Shown here one piece after another: positions 17,416 through 25,265 of a stretch of 64,000 nucleotides of DNA; within the stretch, counting starts at the first letter, position 1, and each line of letters starts with the position of its first letter. The notes beneath the pieces were generated by a model. It was not told the origin of the DNA and made no database searches. It saw nothing but the letters and a program-made list of their open reading frames with translations. Origin of the DNA: Sphaerisporangium sp040685555. GTDB lineage: Bacteria; Actinomycetota; Actinomycetes; Streptosporangiales; Streptosporangiaceae. The translations under genes were made by a program, and so were the position numbers. The stretch lies in NCBI RefSeq assembly GCF_040685555.1, contig NZ_JBFBIK010000016.1, positions 22,176-86,175 of the forward strand, given 5' to 3'.

Positions 17416-17897
17416 CCGTGGGACACGCTTCGTACCGCCGTCTCCTCCGGCGCGGAAGCGGTGAGCAGGCGGCGCACCGGGCCGGCGTACGCGAACACCA
17501 GCACGAGAAGCCCGGCGAGGAACACCAGGGCCGTGAAGATCCATTCGTTGGAGCCGCCGGGCCCGTAGACCAGGTTGGGGCGTCCGACGTCGATGGCCTT
17601 GGTGTCCATCCCAGGGCTGAGTGAATCTCGGTCGCTGCCGTACAGCGCGACCTCGGCGCGGTCGATCCTGCCGTCGTCGGAACGGAACTCCCCGAGCCAC
17701 GAGCAGCTCTCGTGGCCGGGGTGCTGGATGCAGCTGACGCTCCGCGCGGTGAAGACGCCGGGGTCGCCGTCGCCCCGCGCCGCGCGCAGCGTCGGGCCGA
17801 CGTTGGGCACGACCAGGTACAGCAGGAAGGCGCCGACGAGGGTCAGGACCACGGTGAAGAACGGGGAGCGCCCGCGCCTCCCGTGTTCCGGCGTCAT
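17412..17897 (-). CDS. Small two-span membrane protein with an outside loop
   Basis: A 161-residue protein with one membrane helix near residues 14-33 (FFTVVLTLVGAFLLYLVVPN), about 75 polar residues and a second helix near 122-143 (WIFTALVFLAGLLVLVFAYA). The loop has two Cys close together (SCIQHPGHESCSWLGE), which could form a disulfide outside the cell. I do not recognise the family. It lies between a polytopic His-rich membrane protein upstream (3-base gap) and the overlapping SGNH hydrolase downstream, so all three are probably one operon. Confidence 0.75.
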   Translation of the reverse strand: MTPEHGRRGRSPFFTVVLTLVGAFLLYLVVPNVGPTLRAARGDGDPGVFTARSVSCIQHPGHESCSWLGEFRSDDGRIDRAEVALYGSDRDSLSPGMDTKAIDVGRPNLVYGPGGSNEWIFTALVFLAGLLVLVFAYAGPVRRLLTASAPEETAVRSVSHG

Positions 17898-17900
17898 CCC

Positions 17901-18470
17901 TTACCAGCCGTGCGCGTGGGCGGGGCGGGCGCAGGCGCACACCATCACGGCACGCTCGGACGGGCTGGGCCGCAGGTGGCGGATCATCGCGATCACCATG
18001 GGGATGAAGACGACGGTGTTGTAGAACAGGTGCAGCTCCACACGAGGCACCAGGAGCTGGATGATGCTGGTCGGCACGGGGCGGCCCGCGAGGTTCGACC
18101 CGCTGAGGGCCTGGCTGAGCAGGAGCAGGTGCTCGAAGTGGTGCCAGATCTGGATGACGAGCGCCGCGTTCCACCACGTGCGCGAGCTACCGGTGAAGCC
18201 CTTCCTCAGGATGATCAGGCCGATCAGCATCAGCAACGCGTAGCCATAGTGCATCCACTCGGACTTGATCAGCCACGGGAAGGGCACGCCCAGCACGCCA
18301 CGCGCCTCAGGGATCGGCCAGCCGAGGACCCAGATCTGGATCGCCTGGGCGATGTGCTCGGCCCAGTGGGCCAGGACGATCACCGCGAAGACCTGCAGAG
18401 CGGTCTTGTGGTATCGGCTGTTGAGGGCGTTCACCTTGACTGGAGTGGTCGTTACTGCCTCGGTCGCCAT
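17901..18470 (-). CDS. Polytopic membrane protein with paired histidines
   Basis: A 189-residue protein from the ATG at 18470 (GAGG about 8 bases upstream). About four to five hydrophobic segments are visible, for example YALLMLIGLIILR and LFYNTVVFIPMVIAMI. Histidines cluster at predicted membrane edges: HWAEHIAQ near residue 35, WHHFEHLLLL near 115 and HLFYN near 150. The HWAEH and HHFEH pairs recall metal-binding membrane enzymes, but the spacing does not match fatty-acid hydroxylases that I know. The C-terminus carries a Cys/His-rich tail (CACARPAHAHGW). Function not assigned. First gene of a likely three-gene operon with the small membrane protein and SGNH hydrolase. Confidence 0.75.
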   Translation of the reverse strand: MATEAVTTTPVKVNALNSRYHKTALQVFAVIVLAHWAEHIAQAIQIWVLGWPIPEARGVLGVPFPWLIKSEWMHYGYALLMLIGLIILRKGFTGSSRTWWNAALVIQIWHHFEHLLLLSQALSGSNLAGRPVPTSIIQLLVPRVELHLFYNTVVFIPMVIAMIRHLRPSPSERAVMVCACARPAHAHGW

Positions 18471-18692
18471 GCGCAAACCTCGATCTCAGGAATCTTGACC
18501 GCGAGCCCGGCGCACGGCTCACCGCGCAGAGGAAGCTCTCCTCCGCCCGCGATCTCGCGACGGCGCCGGGAACCTGCGTCCAATTGTCGCGGGCCACTCC
18601 GGGCACGGTCTTCTTCCGGCTTGCTCACTTACCGCCACCGGACCGCGACGGCGGGCTCTCGGCCCACCACGAGCCCAACCCACCGCGCCCTC

Positions 18693-18740
18693 GGCTGACC
18701 GCGTCCTCAGCTCACCTCGTCCTCAGCTCACCGCGTCCTC
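18693..18740. repeat. Three 16-nt tandem copies over a stop codon
   Basis: The units at 18693, 18709 and 18725 read (a/g)gctcaccgcgtcctc with one or two changes. The last unit contains the stop of the DinB-like gene. Another case of duplication of a gene end. The remaining bases 18471-18692 show no gene. Confidence 0.7.
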
Positions 18741-19496
18741 GGCCGGTCGCTCGGGCGGGACGAACGGGCCCCAGGCGAAGGCGGGCAGCCACGGCCCGGG
18801 GTCCTCGCTCCAGGAGAGCTCCGCTATCTGCGCGTGCGTGCGCCGCCCCGCGAGCGAGCGCAACAGGTCGTGCCGGGGGGCGCCCAGCGTGGCCACCGGC
18901 GGCCCTCCCTGGCCGGCCACCCACCACGTGCCATCGGTCTCGATGCGCAGCGGGGGAAGCCCGCGCCTGTCCACCTCGGCGGAGAACCCGGAGACGACGA
19001 CGTCGAGCGCGCCCGGGTACGCCGGGTGCCCGGCGGGCGGTGGCACGCCCAGGGCGTGGCGGACGTCCAGCTCGTGGGTGAACGCGTCCATCACCAGGAT
19101 GGGGGCCCGCCGGGCCGCGCCCGCGGCGACGAGCCGCTCCACCTGCTCGCCCGCGTCGGCCCACGCGGCGAGAAGATCCGCGAGGCCGGCGTCTCCGCCG
19201 GACGGGGCTTCCGCCGCCGGGCGCTCTCCGGACCGGCCCGTCACCCGGGCGCAGATCTCGACCAGGTGCGCGATGACGTCGCGGACCGTCCACTCCGGGC
19301 ACGCGGCGACGGGGATGCCGCCCGCGTCCGGGCGGCTCGTCAGCAGCCGGGAGAGGTTCTCCCGGACCTGGCGGTAGGCCACGGCCTCGGGGACCCGCTC
19401 CCAGCCGGAGGCGGACGCCGTCCCCGTATCGGAGGTGCCGGGCACGCGCTCCGCGCCGGACGCGGACGTCACGGTCTCGTACGGGCCACCCGCCAT
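18723..19496 (-). CDS. DinB/maleylpyruvate isomerase-fold protein
   Basis: A 257-residue protein from the ATG at 19496. It has the pattern of the mycothiol-dependent maleylpyruvate isomerase-like family: ENLSRLL, then VAACPEWTVRDVIAHLVEI with the metal-binding His, MDAFTHELDVRHALG with further His/Asp, and a small C-terminal domain ending PGPWLPAFAWGPFVPPE. These proteins hold a divalent metal and use or are thought to use mycothiol as thiol. The reaction is unknown. It sits convergent to nothing and 40 bases after the acyl-CoA carboxylase stop on the same strand. Confidence 0.85.
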   Translation of the reverse strand: MAGGPYETVTSASGAERVPGTSDTGTASASGWERVPEAVAYRQVRENLSRLLTSRPDAGGIPVAACPEWTVRDVIAHLVEICARVTGRSGERPAAEAPSGGDAGLADLLAAWADAGEQVERLVAAGAARRAPILVMDAFTHELDVRHALGVPPPAGHPAYPGALDVVVSGFSAEVDRRGLPPLRIETDGTWWVAGQGGPPVATLGAPRHDLLRSLAGRRTHAQIAELSWSEDPGPWLPAFAWGPFVPPERPAEDAVS

Positions 19497-19536
19497 GCGC
19501 CACTCTCCGCTGTATCGTCCGAAACTCGCATGACGG

Positions 19537-21279
19537 TCACAGAGGCACGTTACCGTGCTTGCGCTGCGGCGACGGCTTGCGCTTGTTGCGCAGCATCGCC
19601 AGCCCGCGCGCGACCGCCGAGCGCGTCTGCACCGGATCGATGACATCGTCGACCAGCCCTCGTTCCGCGGCGTAGTGCGGGTGCATGAGTTGTTCGGCGT
19701 ACTCGGCCACCAGCTCGGAGCGCAGCCTCGCGGGGTCCGCGGCGGCGGCCAGCTCCTTGCGGAAGATGACGTTCACGGCGCCCTCGGCGCCCATCACGGC
19801 GATCTCGTTCGTCGGCCACGCCAGCGAGAGGTCCGTGCCGATGGTGCGCGAGTCCATCACGATGTACGCGCCGCCGTACGCCTTGCGCACGATGACGTGG
19901 ATGCGCGGCACCGTGGCCTCGCAGTAGGCGTACAGCAGCTTGGCGCCGTGCCGGATGATCCCCTCGTACTCCTGGTCGGCGCCCGGGAGGAAGCCCGGCA
20001 CGTCGATGAGCGTCACGAGCGGGATGCTGAAGGCATCGCAGAACCGCACGAACCGCGCGGCCTTCTGGGACGCGTTGACGTCCAGTACGCCGGCCAGCAC
20101 CATCGGCTGGTTGCCGACCACGCCGACCACCTCGCCGTCGATGCGGGCCAGCACGCAGACCACGTTCTGCGCCCAGTCCTGGTGCATCTCCAGGAACTCG
20201 CCGTCGTCCACCAGCTCGGCGACGACCGCCCGCATGTCGTACGGCCTGTTCGGCTCGACCGGGACTATCTCGGCCAGCCTCGGCCGCAGGTCCATGGTCG
20301 CGTCGCGGGAGGGCGCGCTGGGCGGGAACTCCAGGTTGTTGCCGGGCAGCATCGAGACGAGGTACCGCACGTCCTGCAGGCAGCTCTCCTCGTCGTCGTG
20401 CACGAACGTCGCCACACCGGAGCGCTTGCCGTGGACGTCGGCGCCGCCCAGCTCCGCGTGGGTGACCCGCTGCCCGGTGACCGCCTCGACCACATCGGGC
20501 CCGGTGAGGTACAGCTGCGCGGTGTCGCGGACCATGAAGGCGAAGTCCGCCAGCGCCACGGTGTACGCGGCTCCACCCGCGCACGGCCCGAGCACGACGC
20601 TGATCTGCGGGATCACGCCCGACGCCTGGACGCTGCGCTGGAAGATCCCGCCGTACCCGCTGAGCGCGACCACGCCCTCCTGGATCCGGGCGCCGCCGCT
20701 GTCGATCAGCCCGATCAGCGGGGACCCGGTGGAGATCGCCAGATCCATCACCTTGTGGATCTTGGACGCGTGCCCCGCGCCGAGCGATCCGCCGAAGATC
20801 GTGAAGTCCTGGGCGTAGACGAACACCCGGCGGCCGTCGATCGTGCCCGACCCGGTGACCACGCCGTCGGTGTGCGGGCGGTTGTCCTCCATCCGCAGGC
20901 CGTGGGCCTGGTGGCGGCGGTACATGTCGAGCTCGATGAACGAGCCCTCGTCGAGCAGCGTGTCGATCCGCTCGCGCGCCGTGCGCTTGCCGAGCGCGTG
21001 CTGCCGCTCGACCCCCTGGGGGCGGCCGGAGACGATCCCGTCGCGCAGTCCCGCGTGCCGCTCGCGAAGCGCCGCCATCGACCGGGGCGGCGGCGCCTCC
21101 TCCCGGCCGTCCCCGTTCGCGTGCTCGTCGGGGCGGGCGCGGGCGCCGTCCTTGGTCCGCCTGGGCACGGAGACCGGCACGAAGTCGAGCTCCACGGTGC
21201 TCACCGGTGCCCCCGTCGCAGGGTAGTCAAGGCTCGGGCTTGTCGCGATCCGCTCGCTCATGGCGGCATCTCCCCTCAT
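19537..21279 (-). CDS. Acyl-CoA carboxylase beta (carboxyltransferase) subunit
   Basis: A 580-residue protein of the propionyl/acetyl-CoA carboxyltransferase family. Visible motifs are IDTLLDEGSFIELD, RRVFVYAQDFTIFGGSLG, LIDSGGARIQEGVVALSGYG, GPCAGGAAYTVALADF and, in the C-terminal half, LIDVPGFLPGADQE and RKAYGGAYIVMDS. It moves a carboxyl group from biotin to an acyl-CoA, giving malonyl- or methylmalonyl-CoA. No biotin carboxylase (alpha) gene is in the window, so it must borrow one. The start at 21279 overlaps the epimerase stop (ATGA) and has AGGAG close by; an ATG at 21261 is the alternative. It may supply an extender or acyl unit. Confidence 0.93.
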   Translation of the reverse strand: MRGDAAMSERIATSPSLDYPATGAPVSTVELDFVPVSVPRRTKDGARARPDEHANGDGREEAPPPRSMAALRERHAGLRDGIVSGRPQGVERQHALGKRTARERIDTLLDEGSFIELDMYRRHQAHGLRMEDNRPHTDGVVTGSGTIDGRRVFVYAQDFTIFGGSLGAGHASKIHKVMDLAISTGSPLIGLIDSGGARIQEGVVALSGYGGIFQRSVQASGVIPQISVVLGPCAGGAAYTVALADFAFMVRDTAQLYLTGPDVVEAVTGQRVTHAELGGADVHGKRSGVATFVHDDEESCLQDVRYLVSMLPGNNLEFPPSAPSRDATMDLRPRLAEIVPVEPNRPYDMRAVVAELVDDGEFLEMHQDWAQNVVCVLARIDGEVVGVVGNQPMVLAGVLDVNASQKAARFVRFCDAFSIPLVTLIDVPGFLPGADQEYEGIIRHGAKLLYAYCEATVPRIHVIVRKAYGGAYIVMDSRTIGTDLSLAWPTNEIAVMGAEGAVNVIFRKELAAAADPARLRSELVAEYAEQLMHPHYAAERGLVDDVIDPVQTRSAVARGLAMLRNKRKPSPQRKHGNVPL

Positions 21280-22319
21280 TGCGCTCCTACAGACGTCAGG
21301 CTCGGCCGTACCGACCCCGCCTGCCGAGCGGACAGGCGGCCGCTTTCGTACAGCCAGCGCACCGTGTCACCGACGGTCTCGGCGACGGGCCGGGGCGCGA
21401 TGCCGGACGTGCCCGCGTTCTCGGCCACCCGGGTGGCGCAGGCGCATGTGTAGATGGCCCCGTACTCGGCGGGGATGTGCCACGGCCACACCCGCTGGAC
21501 CAGATCGGTGAGCAGCCCGATCGGGATCATCCCCCGGGCCGGCAGGAACAGCGTCGGAAGCGCTCGCCCGGTGACCTCGCGCAGCACGTTCACGTACTCC
21601 CGCGTCGACAGGTAGCGGCCGGGCCCGAAGTGCCGGTCCGGCCCGCCGGCCGGCGAGGCCAGCACCTTGGCGTGCAGCGCGGCGGTGTCCCGCACGTCGC
21701 CGACGGGGAACCCGCCGAGCGGCCATATGGGGGTGAGCCCGCGAAGCACGCCTCGCAGGCGCGCGTTCTGGTCGCCGAGGTTCGGGTCGTGCGGGCCGAG
21801 CAGGGCGGGCGGATAGGTGATGACCACCGGCGCCCCCTCCTCCTGGTGCCGGCGCGCGATCACCTCCGCCTCGGCCTTGCTCGCCATGTACGTCTCGCGG
21901 GGCCGGCCGACCGGCGAGCCCTCGTCGATCACCCGGCCGGGGGCCGGGAACATCGCGACGATGCTGGACACGTGGACGATCTTGCTCGCCCCTGCCCGCC
22001 GCGCGGCGCCGAGCACGAGCTCCGTGCCCCTCCCGTTGACCTCGCGCATTCGCGCGCGGAGCCTGCTGTCAAAGGAATACACCGACGCCGCGTGCAACAC
22101 GGCGTCGGCACCGCGCATCGCCCGGGCCACGCTCGCCTCGTCGGTGACGTCTCCCGGCACCGCGTCGACGTCGTCGCGGCCGAGGCCGAACGGCGCGAGA
22201 GCGCGGTCGACTTTCGAGATGTCGCGGACGAGCATCCGAACCCGGTGGCCCGTCTGCACAATCGCCGCGACCGAATGGGCGCCGACGAATCCCGTACCGC
22301 CGGTCACGCTCACCAGCAT
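21276..22319 (-). CDS. NAD(P)-dependent epimerase/reductase (extended SDR)
   Basis: A 347-residue extended short-chain dehydrogenase. The Rossmann motif TGGTGFVGAHSV is at the start, followed by DVTDEASVARAMRGADAVLHAAS. VSSIVAMF is the active-site Ser strand, and the catalytic Tyr-Lys is in ETYMASKAE (YxxxK). The ATG at 22319 has AGAGGAGA 8-9 bases upstream. Its stop overlaps the carboxylase start (ATGA), so the two are co-translated. Members include sugar epimerases, dihydroflavonol-type reductases and beta-hydroxysteroid dehydrogenases; the substrate cannot be chosen here. Coupling with an acyl-CoA carboxylase suggests an acyl or ketone substrate. Confidence 0.88.
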   Translation of the reverse strand: MLVSVTGGTGFVGAHSVAAIVQTGHRVRMLVRDISKVDRALAPFGLGRDDVDAVPGDVTDEASVARAMRGADAVLHAASVYSFDSRLRARMREVNGRGTELVLGAARRAGASKIVHVSSIVAMFPAPGRVIDEGSPVGRPRETYMASKAEAEVIARRHQEEGAPVVITYPPALLGPHDPNLGDQNARLRGVLRGLTPIWPLGGFPVGDVRDTAALHAKVLASPAGGPDRHFGPGRYLSTREYVNVLREVTGRALPTLFLPARGMIPIGLLTDLVQRVWPWHIPAEYGAIYTCACATRVAENAGTSGIAPRPVAETVGDTVRWLYESGRLSARQAGSVRPSLTSVGAQ

Positions 22320-22449
22320 CAGACCATCTCCTCTGATCCACACCAGTCAAATGCCTGCCCCTCCCGCCTGTCACCTCCGAGTGTGCTTTGACCCGGTGTA
22401 AGGGCGCGCGTGGATCACCACTATCGATCTCCGGCACGCGTGGGAGCGT

Positions 22450-22542
22450 TGGCAGGATGCTGTTAAAGGCGTGCAACTTGATGACGCCGAATTGTCTGGC
22501 ACGGCGACCGCGGATATCGGAGAGTTGGTGGCACGAGAACGA
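22450..22542 (+). repeat. Duplicated leader/promoter block, copy 2
   Basis: Gap-free counterpart of 14229-14321 with the cores ttggcagga, ggcgtgcaactt, gagttgg and cgagaacga. It lies upstream of the small ORF at 22571 in the divergent gap of the epimerase gene. No start codon precedes it in the frame that would extend the peptide, which supports a non-coding role. Confidence 0.75.
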
Positions 22543-22570
22543 AAACGACGAACGGCAGAAGGGCCTGAAA

Positions 22571-22822
22571 ATGAAATACCGGAATTCAGGAGTGCGGCGG
22601 TCCGGTGCCGGTGGAAATGACGATGCCGGTGGCAATGACGATGCGCCGGCGGAGACCCGGCGCGCGATCCTCGCCGATCCGGAGGCCGGGGACTGGCAGC
22701 TCGCGACCCGCTACACCCTGGCCGACGGCCGGCACGGGCCACCGGGGCCGCGACGCGACGCCGTGGGGCCGTACGAGGGCCGTCAGATCCAGTTCTCCTC
22801 CTTGGCGCGGAGGGCGGCCTGA
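22571..22822 (+). pseudogene. Shortened fusion of GTTWD-peptide and orphan-protein paralogues
   Basis: An 83-codon ORF with GAAGGG about 8 bases upstream of the ATG. It begins MKYRNSGVRR and then has AGGNDD twice in tandem, in the place where the 14.35 kb peptide has its AGTTWD box. From residue 30 it matches the C-terminal part of the 95-residue orphan: AILADPEAGDWQLATRYTL against AILTNPEVSDWELVNCHAL. So the peptide and the downstream gene appear joined by a deletion that removed the GTTWD boxes and the orphan N-terminus. The 3' end overlaps the regulator gene by 40 bases. It may be a relic or a working fused protein. Confidence 0.5.
22607..22642 (+). repeat. Two 18-nt tandem copies inside the fused ORF
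   Basis: gccggtggaaatgacgat is followed directly by gccggtggcaatgacgat, with one base changed. Encodes the AGGNDD doublet. In-frame duplication at the position equivalent to the GTTWD repeats of the intact peptide. Confidence 0.85.
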
Positions 22823-23769
22823 AAGCGGTTGACGGCGCCGAGCCGGGCCATGAGGTCCGCGACGTAACGCCGGTAGGTACGGACCGAGACATCGATCTCA
22901 CGTGCCGCGATCTCGTCCTTGTCCGCCCTCGCCATCACCTCCAGCACCTTTCTCTCCAGCTCGGAGAGAAGCGGCGCGTCCGTACTGGGTTCGGTGAACT
23001 CGCGGAAATCGGTGGCGGCGTCCCACACCCCGTCGAAATAGGTGACCAACTGTGAGACCAGGCCGGGTTCCTTCACGAGCAGCGCGCCCCGGGAGCTTTC
23101 CTTCGGATGAATGGGAACGACCGCGATACTGCGGTCGAAAATCAACATCCTGTCCATGGGGTCTTCTGTGATGTGAATCTGGCCGCCGAGGCTGACGACC
23201 TCACGTAGATATGCCGACATGTTCTGATCGTCGAGTGCTTTGGGATGGTAGACCGCCTTGACGGCGAGCCCACGGCGCAACGAGCGAGTATCCAAAGGCA
23301 GCGCCGTTTCGATGGCGCCGAGTGAAAGGGGTCCCCCCGGATGCAGGCACAACGTTTCCTTGTACGAGAAGAACCCAAGGTCGTCGAGTCGCTGGCGGAC
23401 GCGGTCGAGGCCTTCCACCCGTTCGATGTCGAGCGCCGACGTCGCGTTCTCGCCATGCCGCTGATCCTCTATGAAGGAGGCGATGGCGTCGCGTGTGGTC
23501 AGAACGCGGCGGATCTCCGTGTTGAGCTCGTTGAGACGCTGCTCGATGAGGCGTTCGATGCCGATTCTCGGCTCGGTGGCCACCACCCGGTGGCGGTCGG
23601 TGAGGTCGAGCAGGGACAGTCTTCCCAGCGTCTCGATCGCACCCTCGATCGTGTCGGGGTCCAGGTCGAGTGCCTGGCGGATCGAGCCGATGCCGTCGCC
23701 ACGGTGTCGAAGGAAGTACCGATAGATCTCTACTGCTTCAGCCGGAACACCTATGACGGAAATGTCCAT
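22783..23769 (-). CDS. Transcriptional regulator with TrmB-like N-terminus and LuxR-type HTH
   Basis: A 328-residue regulator from the ATG at 23769 (AGGAGG 8 bases upstream). The N-terminal 70 residues look like a TrmB-type winged helix (VEIYRYFLRHRGDGIGSIRQALDL). Then comes a helical linker, a sensing domain containing MLIFDRSIAVVPIHPKESSRGALLV, and a C-terminal LuxR-like helix-turn-helix (ELERKVLEVMARADKDEIAA then VSVRTYRRYVADLMARLGA). Regulators of this design are common next to natural-product and modified-peptide loci in actinomycetes. It is convergent with the fused peptide ORF, so it is the best candidate to read the duplicated block at 14229 and 22450. Confidence 0.88.
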   Translation of the reverse strand: MDISVIGVPAEAVEIYRYFLRHRGDGIGSIRQALDLDPDTIEGAIETLGRLSLLDLTDRHRVVATEPRIGIERLIEQRLNELNTEIRRVLTTRDAIASFIEDQRHGENATSALDIERVEGLDRVRQRLDDLGFFSYKETLCLHPGGPLSLGAIETALPLDTRSLRRGLAVKAVYHPKALDDQNMSAYLREVVSLGGQIHITEDPMDRMLIFDRSIAVVPIHPKESSRGALLVKEPGLVSQLVTYFDGVWDAATDFREFTEPSTDAPLLSELERKVLEVMARADKDEIAAREIDVSVRTYRRYVADLMARLGAVNRFQAALRAKEENWI

Positions 23770-23904
23770 GGCTCGCCTCCTGGCCATGTACCTCACCCAG
23801 GGGGGACCACGGGGTCCTCGACCCTTGCCCGGCTCCATGGATATGTATGATTAGAAACTATCAGAGATTAGATGGTTCGTAAACCCTCACATAGCTGGCC
23901 GAGG

Positions 23905-24360
23905 TCAGGTGCCGCCGGCCAGCTGGGCGAGGATCCGGTTGAGATGCGCGCGATCCTCGTCGGTGAGCTTGCCGGTCACGCTGCTGTGGACCTCCGCCGT
24001 CAGCGGGTGGAGCACCTCCACCAGCAGCGCGCGACCCGGATCGGTCAGCTCGATCGAGTAGGCGCGCCGGTCGGTGCGGTCGCGGCTGCGCAGGACCAGC
24101 CCGCGCTGCTCCAGGACGTCGATGATGTGCACCATCGTCGACCGGTCGACGGCGAGCCGCCGCCCGATCTCCTGCTGCGACAGCGGCCCTGCCGCTTCGA
24201 GCACGACCAGCACTCCGTAGTCGCGCCAGCGAAGATCGTCGCCCTTCAGCGCCTCTTCGATCCTGAGCGTGACCTCACGCGCCGCGTCGTTGAGCAGCCA
24301 GCCGGTGGACTCTGCCAAGAGTCGTGCGGTCGGCGCGGGCTCGCGCCCGTTTCCGCCCAT
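23905..24360 (-). CDS. MarR-family transcriptional regulator
   Basis: A 151-residue winged-helix protein. The recognition part is GPLSQQEIGRRLAVDRSTMVHIIDVLEQRGLV and the wing is RSRDRTDRRAYSIELTDPG, both typical of MarR. Terminal helices form the dimer. Its ATG has GGAGAGG upstream and lies 30 bases after the stop of the 42-residue GTTWD peptide on the same strand, so the two are probably co-transcribed. It is also related in layout to the second MarR gene on the opposite strand at 24752. Ligand unknown. Confidence 0.92.
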   Translation of the reverse strand: MGGNGREPAPTARLLAESTGWLLNDAAREVTLRIEEALKGDDLRWRDYGVLVVLEAAGPLSQQEIGRRLAVDRSTMVHIIDVLEQRGLVLRSRDRTDRRAYSIELTDPGRALLVEVLHPLTAEVHSSVTGKLTDEDRAHLNRILAQLAGGT

Positions 24361-24390
24361 AGCCCCAACCTCTCCTCGACGGATCGGCGA

Positions 24391-24519
24391 TCAGACATCC
24401 CGATCATCAGCCACCTGCGAGTCGGCCCACGTCGACACGATCTCACGGACCTCCTCCCAGAGCTCAGTGACCTCATCCCACGTCGTCCCGGTGTTAGGGC
24501 CGACTCGTCCTGCGGACAT
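24391..24519 (-). CDS. 42-residue acidic peptide with a GTTWD box
   Basis: The ATG at 24519 has a strong GGAGGAGG 5-8 bases upstream. The product starts MSAGRVGPNT, then GTTWDEVTELWEEVREIV, STWADSQ and an acidic tail. It contains the same five-residue box as the 30-residue peptide at 14352, here once and followed by an amphipathic acidic helix with Trp at 14, 21 and 31. The box is encoded with different codons (gggacgacgtgggat), so it is not a recent DNA copy. It lies directly before a MarR gene and between two MarR genes and a YcaO-like gene. Role unknown: a precursor peptide, or a small regulatory or binding peptide. Confidence 0.65.
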   Translation of the reverse strand: MSAGRVGPNTGTTWDEVTELWEEVREIVSTWADSQVADDRDV

Positions 24520-24601
24520 GGGCTCCTCCTCCACGATGAGTGCCCGTGCACCCCAGCCGAGGCCATCCTTCGCCCCCTACGCAATAATCAGCTTCGCAGA
24601 T

Positions 24602-24636
24602 CATCAGTATTCCTGTCAATCAGTAGAGCTGATGAT
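24602..24636. promoter_or_regulatory. Nested inverted repeats, candidate MarR operator
   Basis: TCATCAG at 24602 and CTGATGA at 24630 form perfect 7-bp arms. Inside lies ATCAGTAGAGCTGAT (24620-24634), another dyad with 5-bp arms. The stretch is AT-rich against the local background and sits in the divergent gap between the GTTWD-peptide/MarR unit and the second MarR gene, as expected for a self-regulated MarR pair. Confidence 0.55.
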
Positions 24637-24751
24637 TTGTAAGCAGTTGTTGCGCTGCCCATTCCAGCGTGTGACACTCGTGGCATATATAGGCATGCTT
24701 GATAGGGACATGCCGCGCGTTACGGGACAGGTGACTACGGAAGGCACTTAT

Positions 24752-25234
24752 GTGAGCGGTGATTCCGACGTACCCTTGCCGGGCTTCCTGTCCACCTCCA
24801 CCAGCCTTCTGCTGGGCAAGGCCAACGATCTCTTCAACGAGATCCTTGAGGCGGCGGTAGAGCCCTTCGGGCTGCGGTCGAAGGATTTCATCGTGCTCAC
24901 GGCCATCGACTCGATGGGGCCGCAGTCACAGCAGCAGCTCGCCCGCACTCACGGCATCGACAGGACCACCATGGTCAGCGTCGTCGACGGGCTCGAACGG
25001 CTCGGCCTGGTGCAGCGGGCCCGCAATCCCGACGACCGGCGCAAGTACGCGATCGGGCTGACCAACGAGGGCCAGGCCCTGCTCCGGCACAAGCTCGGAC
25101 CGGCCATGCTCAACGCCCTCGACACGTTCCTGGCACCGTTCACCCCTGACGAGCGCGAGCTGTTCAACAAGTTCCTCTGGCGCCTGATGCACGAGCGCGG
25201 CCCGGCGGAGCCCGGAAGCGCCGGCACCCCTTAG
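24752..25234 (+). CDS. MarR-family transcriptional regulator (second)
   Basis: A 160-residue winged-helix protein. The GTG at 24752 has GGAAGG 7 bases upstream; an in-frame ATG at 24710 has only a poorly spaced site. The reading head is QLARTHGIDRTTMVSVVDGL, and the wing NPDDRRKYAIGLTNEGQAL. It faces away from the other MarR gene across a dyad-rich promoter region and ends 31 bases before the convergent YcaO-like gene. Two opposed MarR genes around one peptide suggest control of the peptide island by two signals. Confidence 0.92.
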   Translation: MSGDSDVPLPGFLSTSTSLLLGKANDLFNEILEAAVEPFGLRSKDFIVLTAIDSMGPQSQQQLARTHGIDRTTMVSVVDGLERLGLVQRARNPDDRRKYAIGLTNEGQALLRHKLGPAMLNALDTFLAPFTPDERELFNKFLWRLMHERGPAEPGSAGTP

Positions 25235-25265
25235 AGGCCGGCGCGGTCGCGGACCGCCGGCGCCT

